A stretch of 64,000 bases of DNA from Mucilaginibacter sp. PAMB04168 (GTDB lineage Bacteria; Bacteroidota; Bacteroidia; Sphingobacteriales; Sphingobacteriaceae), in NCBI RefSeq assembly GCF_039634365.2, contig NZ_CP155079.2, forward strand, positions 1,116,001 through 1,180,000, given 5' to 3'. The translations under genes were made by a program, and so were the position numbers. Positions 34,837 through 43,847 of this stretch are shown in pieces. The notes beneath the pieces are model-generated. The model had not been told where the DNA came from. It worked only from the letters and a program-made list of their open reading frames with translations, and searched no databases. Position 1 is the stretch's first letter. The number at the start of each line of letters is the position of its first letter.

Positions 34837-36872
34837 TGGCACCACTAGTAAATAAAAGTCTTTTAAGCTTCTTAATGGTATTAGGGTGCTTCTTCTATGG
34901 GATCAATGTATCAGCGCAGGTGTCGGTGAATGAGGTGCCGTTAATCGGAGCTGAAGTGTTTATAGAGCCGGGCCAAAATGAAAACGATGTAGACACCTGG
35001 TTTAAGCGGATGAAAGAGTGTGGCATGACTATTACCCGCATACGCATGTTTGAAAGCTATATGCACAAGCCCGACGGTAGCTGGGACTATAGTTTGTTTG
35101 ACAGAGCCTTTAAAGCAGGAGAAAAATATAATATTAAGATATATGCCAATTTATTTCCGGCTACCGATTTTGATGATGTGGGCGGCTTCAAGTTTCCGCG
35201 GAGCGAGGCGCACTTAAAAAGTATCAGCAATTACATCAAAAATCTGGCTGGGCATTTTAAACAATTTAAATCGCTTTATGGTTGGGTGCCCATTAACGAG
35301 CCTGGATGCGGGCATTACCCTAAACAGGAGTTTACCAATTTAAAACTGGCCGAGTGGAAGAAACTGCAGCCCGTAGCCGCTTTTAACAAAAACAGCTATG
35401 TGCATTTCGATTTTGCCGACGAACGTTTTTTGGTAGATTATAATACCTGGTTTTTAAAGTGGCTTACCGATGAAATACATAGGTATGATAATGGTCGCCC
35501 GGTGCATGTAAACAACCATGCCATTTTTAAAAATGCAGTCGAATACGACTTTCCGAAATGGCGTACTTTTTTAACAAGCCTGGGTGGCTCAGCCCATGCA
35601 AGCTGGCATTTTGATTACTTTAAACGGAATCAGTATGCCATGGCCTTGTCAGCAAACAGCGAAATTCTGCGTTCAGGAGCGGGTTCAATACCTTGGTTGA
35701 TGACCGAACTGCAAGGCGGAAACAATACTTTTAGCGGTAACCAAGCCATGTGTCCAACCAGTCAGGAAATAAGCCAATGGATCTGGACTACATTGGCAAC
35801 AGGTAGTAAAGGTGCTATATTTTGGTGCCTAAACCCGCGTATGTCGGGCATCGAAGCCGGTGAGTGGGCTCTGCTCAACTTTCAAAACCAGCCGAGTGAT
35901 CGTATGCTGGCTATTGGTCAAATCACTAATATCATAGGTGCTCATGCACAGCTGTTTGCAAATGCACAGGTACAGGAGTCGGGCATCAATATCTTGTATG
36001 TTCGTCAAAGTATGTGGGTGGAAAAGAAACAATCGCTCGATTTTGCCAACGATTTTGAGGCCCGAAAACCCGGAGCGGTTATGAAATCGGCACTGGCCTA
36101 TTTTGAAGCTCTAAGTCAGTTAGGCTTACAGTCCAATATGAAAGAGATAGCCGAATTTGATTTTGGCAGCGATGATTATACAGGTAAAACAATCATTCTG
36201 TCTAACCAAATTGCTATACCCACCGCTTATTATTCCAAACTCAAAAGCTTTGTACAAAAAGGGGGTAAGTTAATTGCGGATGGCTCAACCGCTTACTACG
36301 ATGAAAATGCTATCTGTGTAATGAATAATAAATTTCCGCTTAAAGATTTATTTGGAGGAGTGATTAAAGAGTACAAAATGCGCGACACCTTATACAATGT
36401 AAAGTTGAACGGTTACACACAGGATTTTAAAGCACATGCCTGGCAAGGTTACATTGAACCCGCTACGGGGCAGTCGTTAGGTAAGGTCGGAAACGAGGTA
36501 ATCGCATTAAAAAACACTTACGGCAAAGGGAAAACACTTTGGATTCCCTCACTATTAGGATTAGGAAGCCGGCTGCAAAACGACTATAATAATTTAGGTA
36601 ATTTGCTTTGCAATGAGGTTGACTTAAAGGATGTTGCTTTTCGTTTTCCAAACCTGGAAAAAGATATGATGATGAAAACCCTGAAGTCAGGCAATAGCTA
36701 CTTAACGGTTATCATTAACAAATCAGGACAAAAAAAGGAGCTAACGCTGGCTGGTTCAAAAAGTGAGTATAAGTCTCAATTATTGTATACTAACTCGGGC
36801 GGTGCTGTAAACGGCAAGTTAGTTTCTATATTGCCCGAGGAAACTTTGGTCATTAAATGGGATAAGAATTAA
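34836..36872 (+). CDS. GH42-like beta-galactosidase-family hydrolase
   Basis: A 678-residue protein with a signal peptide ending VSAQ. The (beta/alpha)8 barrel carries GWVPINEPG with acid/base Glu155 and WLMTELQGG with nucleophile Glu291, as in GH42. Next is a Rossmann-like domain with FVQKGGKLIADG (about 480-490) corresponding to the GH42 trimerisation domain, then a small beta C-terminal domain. GH42 enzymes release beta-linked galactose or arabinose. The lack of a lipobox suggests it is periplasmic. It is coupled to the MFS gene and 4 bases before the GH2 gene. Family call is good; the specific sugar is inference. Confidence 0.85.
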   Translation: MAPLVNKSLLSFLMVLGCFFYGINVSAQVSVNEVPLIGAEVFIEPGQNENDVDTWFKRMKECGMTITRIRMFESYMHKPDGSWDYSLFDRAFKAGEKYNIKIYANLFPATDFDDVGGFKFPRSEAHLKSISNYIKNLAGHFKQFKSLYGWVPINEPGCGHYPKQEFTNLKLAEWKKLQPVAAFNKNSYVHFDFADERFLVDYNTWFLKWLTDEIHRYDNGRPVHVNNHAIFKNAVEYDFPKWRTFLTSLGGSAHASWHFDYFKRNQYAMALSANSEILRSGAGSIPWLMTELQGGNNTFSGNQAMCPTSQEISQWIWTTLATGSKGAIFWCLNPRMSGIEAGEWALLNFQNQPSDRMLAIGQITNIIGAHAQLFANAQVQESGINILYVRQSMWVEKKQSLDFANDFEARKPGAVMKSALAYFEALSQLGLQSNMKEIAEFDFGSDDYTGKTIILSNQIAIPTAYYSKLKSFVQKGGKLIADGSTAYYDENAICVMNNKFPLKDLFGGVIKEYKMRDTLYNVKLNGYTQDFKAHAWQGYIEPATGQSLGKVGNEVIALKNTYGKGKTLWIPSLLGLGSRLQNDYNNLGNLLCNEVDLKDVAFRFPNLEKDMMMKTLKSGNSYLTVIINKSGQKKELTLAGSKSEYKSQLLYTNSGGAVNGKLVSILPEETLVIKWDKN

Positions 36873-36876
36873 GTTA

Positions 36877-39537
36877 ATGCGCTTCAATTACTACTTCAAG
36901 CTGTTGCTTTGCACCCTGCTTGTCTGCATAGGGCAGGCAAAATTGCATGCTCAGGTTATTGAAAAAATAAACAGTAACTGGTTTTTTTACAAGGGTGTGT
37001 TTACTAACCCCAACCCCGGAATAGGTGAAATCAAGGCTGTTGCAAATCCTGTAAACTTGCCACATACCTGGAACCGCGAGGATGCTTTTGGTAAATACAC
37101 AGCCATGTACAAGGGTGCAGGGTGGTATTTCAAATTCTTAAACATAGCAGTACTTCCGCAAGAGCGTATTTACCTGAAGTTTGACGGCGTATTGCTCACC
37201 GCCGAAGTTTATGTGAATGGTAAATTGGCGGGTAAACATGCAGGGGGCTATACAGCGTTTTTACTGGATATTACCGATTACGTCAATCATCAGCAAGAGA
37301 ATGTAATTGCGGTAAAGGCGGATAATAGTCCAAACCCGCAAGTGGCCCCTCTGTCAGGAGATTTTACCCGTTACGGAGGCATATATCGTAATGTGTGGCT
37401 CATCAAAAAAAAGGCTTTGCATATAGCCTACACTTACGGTGCCGAAAATGTACAAATTACTACTCCAATAGTAAGTGCCGAAACAGCGCAAATAACTATT
37501 AAAGCGCATATAGTTAACGAGGGCAAAGCTACAGCTAGCGTAAGCGTACGCAATTCTTTGTATAGTCCGGATGGAGAGCTTCTATCAACCCGCACTTCCA
37601 AGTTGAATGTTAAATCTGGAAAAGAAACTGGTTTTAGTACAAATATGCCTAATATAGGCAAGCCCAAACTGTGGCATCCCGATCATCCCTGGCTATATCA
37701 GGTAAAAACGGAGATTGTGCAAAACGGTATAGTATGTGAAGTTGTATCCAATGCTATTGGTATACGCTGGTTTAAAACTACGCCCGACAAAGGCTTTTTT
37801 TTGAATGGCGAACCGTTAAAATTAAACGGGGCCTGCCGGCATCAGGATGTGGAAGGTTTGGCCAGCGCACTTCCTGATGAGCGGCATGAACAGGATATGA
37901 AACTGTTAAAGCAAATGGGCGCTAACTTTACCCGGCTAGCCCATTACCCACAGGATAAAGCAGTACTGGATGCTTGTGACCGTTTGGGGTTGCTGGTATG
38001 GATGGAAACCCCCAACGTAGATTTTATTGATACGTCGGCCGCTTATGCTGCAAACAGCAAAAACCAGCAGTTGGAGATGATCAGGCAAAATTTTAATCAC
38101 CCATCAGTGATATTCTGGGGTTTTATGAATGAAATTTTGATCGGTCTTTTCCGGCACTACACAGACTCGGTTTCGCAACAAAAAGCTATCCGTCAAACGC
38201 AGATTCTTGCGAAAGAGCTTAATCAGCTCTCTAAAACAGAAGATCCTGCTCGATTAACCGCTATAGCTTTTCATGGCGATGAGGTGTATAATAAGTATAA
38301 CCTCGGAGAGATTACTGATGTGGTTGGATGGAATTTGTATTCGGGTTGGTATGGTAATGATTTTGCTGCATTTGACCGCTTTATTGACGAGCAGCACCAA
38401 CGCTACCCCAAACGGTCACATATTATTAGCGAATACGGTGCGGGAAGTGATGGACGTATCAATACTTTAGCCCCCGAGCAGTTTGACTTTAGCATGCAAT
38501 GGCAGCAGCAGTTTATAGAATATTATCTAAAAGCTATGCAAAAGCGTGACTGGCTTGCCGGTTCTGCGGCCTGGTTGCTGGCCGATTTTGGTAGCGAAGT
38601 ACGCGAAGAAACAATGCCACGTATAAATAATAAAGGTATTGTGTTTTTTGATCGTCGTAAAAAAGATGTGTTTTATTATTACCAGGCATTTTTTCAAATA
38701 AAACGGCCTGTACTACATATTGCCACCCGCGACTGGCCGGATAGAAAAATGCAGGCCCAAGAAGGGAATAATAATGCAGTAAACAACGAAATAAAGGTTT
38801 ATACGAATGCCCCCAATGTGCAACTATATTGCAATGGGCGTTTAATAGGCGAGCAGCAGGTAAAAAACTGTTCGACTGTATTTAAAGTTCCTTTGAACTC
38901 AGGCCAAAATCAATTAATGGCTCAAGCAGTATTCAACAATGAAAAAGTTGTTGATTATGCTGGTGTCGACATGCAAATCAGGCCGTTTCAGCTTAAACAA
39001 GACACGGCTTTTTCTATTGGCATTAACTGTGGGAGTAATGTATGGTACTATGATACGGACAGGAATTACATTTTTGAACCCGATAAGCGGTATCAGAAAG
39101 GTAATTGGGGTTATATAAATGGCAATATTTACCGTCCGGTAGCCAACCGAATAGGCCACCAATTGCAAATTGCACAAACCCGGCAAGACCCCCTTTATCA
39201 AACGCTAAGAGTTGATGCGCAAGCTTACCAGTTTGATGTAGCCGACGGTGAATATGAGGTTATCCTGGAGTTTGCCGATCCCGGCGTAGCACGAAATACA
39301 TTGATTAATGACATTGGTACGCAGGCTCAACAACAAAGCCAGGAGCGCATATTTAGTGTTGTTTTAAACGGAAAGGTTGTCATTAATAATCTTAACCTGC
39401 TGCAAGATTTTGGCACACGTGTGCTGGTACAACGATCATTCCTATTACAGGTCTCCGAAAAAAAGGGAATTAATGTTGCATTTCAAGCCTTACACGGCAA
39501 GCCAATCATCAATGCTATACGCATCCAGCGCCGTTAA
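36877..39537 (+). CDS. GH2-family glycoside hydrolase with C-terminal malectin-like domain
   Basis: An 886-residue protein with a signal peptide ending LHAQ. Domains in order: sugar-binding jelly roll (about 30-170, YVNGKLAGKHAGG), immunoglobulin-like (about 180-290), a TIM barrel (about 290-600) with GFMNEI (acid/base Glu419) and ISEYGAG (nucleophile Glu519), an extra Ig-like domain (about 620-700), and a malectin-like domain (about 705-886, FSIGINCGSN, YEVILEFADPG). This layout fits exo-acting beta-galactosidases or related GH2 enzymes of utilisation loci. It likely works in the periplasm on oligosaccharides imported by SusCD. The specific linkage is unknown. Confidence 0.93.
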   Translation: MRFNYYFKLLLCTLLVCIGQAKLHAQVIEKINSNWFFYKGVFTNPNPGIGEIKAVANPVNLPHTWNREDAFGKYTAMYKGAGWYFKFLNIAVLPQERIYLKFDGVLLTAEVYVNGKLAGKHAGGYTAFLLDITDYVNHQQENVIAVKADNSPNPQVAPLSGDFTRYGGIYRNVWLIKKKALHIAYTYGAENVQITTPIVSAETAQITIKAHIVNEGKATASVSVRNSLYSPDGELLSTRTSKLNVKSGKETGFSTNMPNIGKPKLWHPDHPWLYQVKTEIVQNGIVCEVVSNAIGIRWFKTTPDKGFFLNGEPLKLNGACRHQDVEGLASALPDERHEQDMKLLKQMGANFTRLAHYPQDKAVLDACDRLGLLVWMETPNVDFIDTSAAYAANSKNQQLEMIRQNFNHPSVIFWGFMNEILIGLFRHYTDSVSQQKAIRQTQILAKELNQLSKTEDPARLTAIAFHGDEVYNKYNLGEITDVVGWNLYSGWYGNDFAAFDRFIDEQHQRYPKRSHIISEYGAGSDGRINTLAPEQFDFSMQWQQQFIEYYLKAMQKRDWLAGSAAWLLADFGSEVREETMPRINNKGIVFFDRRKKDVFYYYQAFFQIKRPVLHIATRDWPDRKMQAQEGNNNAVNNEIKVYTNAPNVQLYCNGRLIGEQQVKNCSTVFKVPLNSGQNQLMAQAVFNNEKVVDYAGVDMQIRPFQLKQDTAFSIGINCGSNVWYYDTDRNYIFEPDKRYQKGNWGYINGNIYRPVANRIGHQLQIAQTRQDPLYQTLRVDAQAYQFDVADGEYEVILEFADPGVARNTLINDIGTQAQQQSQERIFSVVLNGKVVINNLNLLQDFGTRVLVQRSFLLQVSEKKGINVAFQALHGKPIINAIRIQRR

Positions 39538-39732
39538 TTATCGTTGTTTTCAGTTAAGCATGAGTTGACTGCAGAAAAATCTACTTCTTATTAGTATTAA
39601 TTCGTTTCAGCAATAGATATGGTTAAATCAGCAAATGAGTCTTTTTTCAAAACAGTTTATTTGTTTAATCCGCTGCGGGTATAATCTGAGCCGGTAGCGG
39701 CAATTATAAACCAATCAACATTTTAAACAACT

Positions 39733-41427
39733 ATGAAGAAATTATTCAGCATGCTGGTGGCATGTTGCTGCTTGGCAGTAGCGTGTAAAAAATCGGCAAT
39801 TCCAGACAACAATGAAGAGGTTGCCGGCAATGGTAAAACTGTTGCAACCTTTACTCCTCCCTTAAACGACTTAACCAAATGGAAAGGCATGACATGGGGT
39901 GGCCCCTGGCAAAAGTGGGGTGGTGGTACCGATGCGGGCCCTTATAATGCAGCTGGTGTAGCCAGCGATATCGCTGACTTGGATGATTTAGGCGTTGACT
40001 GGGTGAGGTTGGCATTTAAAGTAGGCCAGTCGTATACCGCAACTGTAGACCCGAAAGTAGATGCTGCGCTTGAAGCTGGAGCCAGTATTTTAATGCGTTA
40101 TTCAAAGGGCGCTCCTGAAGGAGATTACGGTACCGAAGCACAGGAGATTTTGAACGAAAACTTTTTGAAAGCAACCGTTGAGCGTTATAAGGACCGGATT
40201 AAATACTGGGAAATTGGTAATGAGCCCAACCAGGCCAATTCTTGGGATTTAGGCGATCGTGTAGGCGAGGGATCAACAGATCCAACTACACCTTATAACG
40301 TAGGCGTGCACAAATATATCCTACACCTGCAACGAAGCTATAATGCCATTAAATCGGTTGATCCTAACGCTGTAGTGTTATTAGGCGGCCTCTCTAATTA
40401 CCATTTTGAAGCCTTTATGGCCAGGTTAAAAGCCGAAGGTGCCTACGCTTATATGGATGAGTTAAATTTTCATCCTTATGCTGGCAGTCCGGCTGGTGTA
40501 ATCAGTACGTTAAATGAATTTAAGGCCCTACAGGCCTCGTGGCCATCGCCGCACAACCAAAAACCTATCTGGATAACTGAAATAGGTTATAACAGCAATC
40601 CTAACTGGTCATACACTTCTAATGTGCCCGATGAGGCTACCAAAGCCACTTACTGTACGCAAACGATGTATGCCTTGGTTAACAACCTCAATCCAATCAG
40701 GCCAATTTTTTGGTATAATTTGCATGAGTCGAGTTGTGTAAATGGCTTTGGCCTTACCCAAAAGTGTTTAAGCGGCAGCACGCTCCAGGTAACCAAGTTT
40801 GATGCCTATAATGCCTTTAAAGCGTTATCATACACTAACTTGCCAGGCGGTACGGCAGCTACCGTGCCATTTACTGATGATTTTAACAATCAAACAACGA
40901 GCAACGCACCTGCTAACTGGTTGGTGTTAAATGGCGTAAGCACCAATGCGATTATTGCTGATATTCCATCAGCAACTAATAAAAGTATATTGCTAACTGA
41001 TAACAGCAGTTCGGGCACCGTATCGGTCAAAAGAAGTTTTAATGCGCAGTTTAATACACTTAACATCGAGTATAAATTTAACGAAAACAACACTAATAAA
41101 TTCAACCGTTATCGCGTGCTGTGTAATGGCGTAGTACCTATAGAGCTGGCCACTGCGTACAACAGTACCAGTAATCAGTTAAGTTATGTGAACGCATCTA
41201 ACACCCGCGTAGCCGTTCAGCCTGTTTCGGCTAATACATGGTATACCGTTAAATTAGCTATCAACATTGTCGCTCAAACATTCGACATTTATGTAAACGG
41301 AACTTTAAAGGTTTCGGCAGTGCCGTTCAAAGCTAACGCAGGGTACATCGACTCATTTTCAGTCGAAACAGGCTCTAGCTACACAGGTATTTCTGCTTAT
41401 ATTGATGACCTGAGTATAACAAATTAA
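39733..41427 (+). CDS. Clan GH-A glycoside hydrolase lipoprotein with C-terminal beta-sandwich domain
   Basis: A 564-residue lipoprotein (cysteine 18 in LAVAC, then KK) and the closest paralogue of the gene at 14697. The barrel has WEIGNEPN (Glu164) and WITEIGY (Glu283). Residues 385-564 are the same beta-rich module (IEYKFNEN, WYTVKL, FDIYVNG, ending IDDLSI). The 195-base gap before it contains TTTATTTG (around 39658-39665), similar to a stretch upstream of the 14697 paralogue, so it may have its own promoter. With three copies, the enzyme seems central to attack on the polysaccharide. The GH39/PslG-like placement is tentative. Confidence 0.82.
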   Translation: MKKLFSMLVACCCLAVACKKSAIPDNNEEVAGNGKTVATFTPPLNDLTKWKGMTWGGPWQKWGGGTDAGPYNAAGVASDIADLDDLGVDWVRLAFKVGQSYTATVDPKVDAALEAGASILMRYSKGAPEGDYGTEAQEILNENFLKATVERYKDRIKYWEIGNEPNQANSWDLGDRVGEGSTDPTTPYNVGVHKYILHLQRSYNAIKSVDPNAVVLLGGLSNYHFEAFMARLKAEGAYAYMDELNFHPYAGSPAGVISTLNEFKALQASWPSPHNQKPIWITEIGYNSNPNWSYTSNVPDEATKATYCTQTMYALVNNLNPIRPIFWYNLHESSCVNGFGLTQKCLSGSTLQVTKFDAYNAFKALSYTNLPGGTAATVPFTDDFNNQTTSNAPANWLVLNGVSTNAIIADIPSATNKSILLTDNSSSGTVSVKRSFNAQFNTLNIEYKFNENNTNKFNRYRVLCNGVVPIELATAYNSTSNQLSYVNASNTRVAVQPVSANTWYTVKLAINIVAQTFDIYVNGTLKVSAVPFKANAGYIDSFSVETGSSYTGISAYIDDLSITN

Positions 41428-41431
41428 CATC

Positions 41432-42211
41432 ATGAAAAGAATCACACTAATCTCTACCGTCATTTTATTTGCCAGCTTATCATTTGCGATTGGTCAGGTG
41501 TCAGCAACAAAATCTATGGAAATATACCTGCTTATGGGACAGTCTAACATGGCTGGCCGAGGACCGATAACCGAGGAACAAAAAAATGAGGGTAACGATA
41601 ATGTGTTTGTACTTAACCAAGACATGAAGTGGGTGCTAGCCAGGCATCCACTTCACTTTGATAAACCTAGTGTAGCCGGTGTGGGGCCTGGATTAACTTT
41701 TGGCATCCAAATGGCAAAGGCTCATCACGGCGTAAAAATTGGCTTAGTGCCTTGTGCAGTAGGAGGTACCCCAATTGAACATTGGATACCGGGAGCTTAT
41801 GATGCGGCCACCAAAACGCATCCTTATGATGATGCCGTAGCTCGTATAAAGGAAGCAATGAAGTATGGCGTAGTAAAGGGCGTAATATGGCATCAGGGTG
41901 AATCTAATTCGAGTGTTGATAAGGCCAGCCTATATTTACAGCAAATTGCGGAATTAATATTCCGTATCCGCGACTTAGTCGGCAACCCAAATCTTCCCTT
42001 TGTAGCAGGTCAAATAGGTGAGTTTCACAAAAATGCTGAATTTTTCAACGCGCAGATTGTTAAACTTCCACAGACTGTAAAAGGTACGGCCGTTGTAACA
42101 ACAGAAAGCTTAGCCCATAAGGGTGATCACCTACATTTTGATCGCCGGTCTGCACAAGAATTGGGAAGGCGCTATGCAAATAAGTTTATAGCTTTGGAAA
42201 ATAACAAATAA
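41432..42211 (+). CDS. CE6/SASA-type carbohydrate acetylesterase
   Basis: A 259-residue secreted protein with a signal peptide (to about residue 22). It is an SGNH-like hydrolase of the sialate O-acetylesterase/CE6 type (PF03629): LLMGQSNMAGRGP with nucleophile Ser38, VIWHQGESN near 150, and KGDHLHFDRRSAQELG near 233 with the catalytic Asp-His pair. Such enzymes remove O-acetyl groups from plant or bacterial glycans. It follows the GH-A gene by 4 bases and is the last gene of the utilisation locus. This is direct evidence that acetylated sugars are part of the substrate. Confidence 0.88.
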   Translation: MKRITLISTVILFASLSFAIGQVSATKSMEIYLLMGQSNMAGRGPITEEQKNEGNDNVFVLNQDMKWVLARHPLHFDKPSVAGVGPGLTFGIQMAKAHHGVKIGLVPCAVGGTPIEHWIPGAYDAATKTHPYDDAVARIKEAMKYGVVKGVIWHQGESNSSVDKASLYLQQIAELIFRIRDLVGNPNLPFVAGQIGEFHKNAEFFNAQIVKLPQTVKGTAVVTTESLAHKGDHLHFDRRSAQELGRRYANKFIALENNK

Positions 42212-42269
42212 GCTTTATCCAAGCAGAAGTATTCGTCTCAGCTAATAATGGAATTTCAGATATTGGTTG

Positions 42270-42305
42270 TTATTGGTTTTAGCGAAGAACTAAAACTTCC
42301 AATAA
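42270..42305 (+). terminator. Hairpin after the utilisation locus
   Basis: TTATTGG..TTTTAG (42270-42282) pairs with CTAAAACTTCCAATAA (42290-42305), with a small bulge. There is no T-run after it, so it may stabilise the 3' end rather than terminate transcription on its own. Confidence 0.4.
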
Positions 42306-42360
42306 TGCTGTTGTAGTATACCTAAGTTCTACGTACTTCGCTTAGAGTGTACCGTATAAA

Positions 42361-42390
42361 CAAAAAAACCGCTCTTTGGCGGTTTTTTTG
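42361..42390 (-). terminator. Terminator of tRNA-Ser
   Basis: AAAAAAACCGC and GCGGTTTTTTT flank a short loop (TCTTTG), giving a strong stem with A- and T-runs on both sides. It lies immediately past the 3' end of the minus-strand tRNA and can work in both directions. Confidence 0.85.
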
Positions 42391-42392
42391 TT

Positions 42393-42483
42393 TGGCGGAG
42401 AGGGAGGGATTCGAACCCTCGATACGCTTTTGACGTATACACACTTTCCAGGCGTGCTCTTTCGACCACTCAGACACCTCTCC
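42393..42483 (-). tRNA. tRNA-Ser(GGA)
   Basis: A 91-base class II tRNA including encoded CCA. The acceptor stem GGAGAGG pairs with CCTCTCC, the D arm holds TGAGTGGTCGAAAGA, and the anticodon loop CTGGAAA contains GGA, reading UCC. A long variable arm (ATACG..CGTAT-like stem) is typical of serine tRNAs. The T arm is GAGGGTTCGAATCCCTC, followed by discriminator G and CCA. Confidence 0.96.
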
Positions 42484-42677
42484 CTAAAAAGGTTTGCAAA
42501 TGTATAATAATCGGGCTGTAAACGCAATAAAAAAGCGAAGCCTTATAAAAGGCTCCGCTAGCAAAACTTCAACTAAATATAACCCTATGCACACCTGCAA
42601 CCTTCAGGCAAACACATTAGTATGACTGCTCTCTATATCATTGGTTTAATGTGTCTCAAAATAACGTTGTTTAAACA

Positions 42678-42707
42678 GTTTCCTGAAAATAATTTTGCCT
42701 ATGTTTG
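42678..42707 (+). promoter_or_regulatory. Promoter of the polyprenyl diphosphate synthase gene
   Basis: TATGTTTG (42700-42707) matches the Bacteroidota -7 box TAnnTTTG exactly. The -33 region is only T-rich (TTT at 42679-42681). The start codon is about 52 bases downstream. Confidence 0.5.
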
Positions 42708-42759
42708 CGCCGGTATGCCCCAATGGCATGTGTAGTACAAACAGGTTGCTAAGTTTTCA

Positions 42760-43731
42760 ATGCTGAACCTTAAAGAGATTAAAAAGCCTATTGCTGCCGA
42801 GATTGATGTTTTTGAGGAAAAGTTCAAGGCATCGATGCAAAGCTCTGTTCCGTTGCTTGATCGCATTACGCATTACATAGTAAAGCGAAAGGGTAAGCAG
42901 ATTAGGCCCATGTTTGTATTTTTTGCAGCCAAGCTATGTGGAGGTATTAACGAAGCCACCTATCGCGGCGCCGCCCTGGTCGAACTGGTTCACACTGCGT
43001 CGCTAGTGCACGATGATGTGGTAGATAACTCTTACCAGCGCAGGGGCTTTTTTTCCATTAACGCTTTATGGAAAAACAAAATAGCCGTTTTAGTAGGTGA
43101 TTATTTGCTTACTAAGGGCATGCTGCTTTCCTTGGATAATAACGACTTCGACTTGCTTAAAATTCTCTCTAATGCGGTTAAGCAAATGAGCGAGGGCGAA
43201 TTGTTGCAGGTAGAAAAAGCACGAAAAACCAATACTGATGAAAGTGTTTATTACGAAGTGATTCGCCAGAAAACAGCGTCATTGATTGCCTCTTGCTGTG
43301 CTTGCGGTGCTGCATCTGCCGGCGCCGATGCAGAGACGATCGAGAAAATGCGTCTTTTTGGTGAAAAGATTGGTATTGCATTTCAAATTAAGGATGATAT
43401 GTTTGATTTTGGTACCGATGATGTAGGTAAACCTCTGGGTATTGATATCAAAGAAAAGAAAATAACTCTTCCGCTCATTTATGCGCTTAATAACGGTCCC
43501 AAAGCCGAGCGCAAGCGCATCATCAGTTTGGTAAAGAACCATAGAGATGATCCGGAAAAGATTGCGCAAATCATCAAATTTGTACAAGAAACCGGCGGAT
43601 TGACTTATGCCGAAAGCCAAATGCAAAAATATCAAAATGAGGCATTCGACATTCTGAATACCTTTGAGCCAGGCGAGGCACGTACAGGTTTAGAGCAGTT
43701 AGTAAGGTATACTACCGAGCGTAATAAATAG
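42760..43731 (+). CDS. Trans-polyprenyl diphosphate synthase (octaprenyl-type)
   Basis: A 323-residue cytosolic prenyltransferase. First aspartate-rich motif LVHDDVVD near residue 84-91, second motif IKDDMFDFGTDDVGKPLG near 209-226, and GKQIRPMFVFFAAKL near 45 for IPP binding. It adds isopentenyl units to make the long side chain of menaquinone or a similar carrier. The residues before the first DDxxD are small and medium (A, S), as in long-chain synthases, but chain length cannot be fixed by eye. It has its own promoter and converges on the oxidoreductase gene. Confidence 0.93.
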   Translation: MLNLKEIKKPIAAEIDVFEEKFKASMQSSVPLLDRITHYIVKRKGKQIRPMFVFFAAKLCGGINEATYRGAALVELVHTASLVHDDVVDNSYQRRGFFSINALWKNKIAVLVGDYLLTKGMLLSLDNNDFDLLKILSNAVKQMSEGELLQVEKARKTNTDESVYYEVIRQKTASLIASCCACGAASAGADAETIEKMRLFGEKIGIAFQIKDDMFDFGTDDVGKPLGIDIKEKKITLPLIYALNNGPKAERKRIISLVKNHRDDPEKIAQIIKFVQETGGLTYAESQMQKYQNEAFDILNTFEPGEARTGLEQLVRYTTERNK

Positions 43732-43847
43732 TTTTGAGAGCCAAAATGCAAGAGCAAGAAAACAAGTGTTTTCTGCTCTGTTCGCTTAAAATTTTATGAG
43801 ATCCTGGCTCTGTCTCTTAGTTTTTCTCTCTCGCTTCTAAATAAATA

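Noticed and set aside
13362..42211. CRISPR array or mobile element within the utilisation locus
   Set aside because: No regularly spaced repeats, transposase or integrase was seen; repeated protein motifs there come from paralogous genes.
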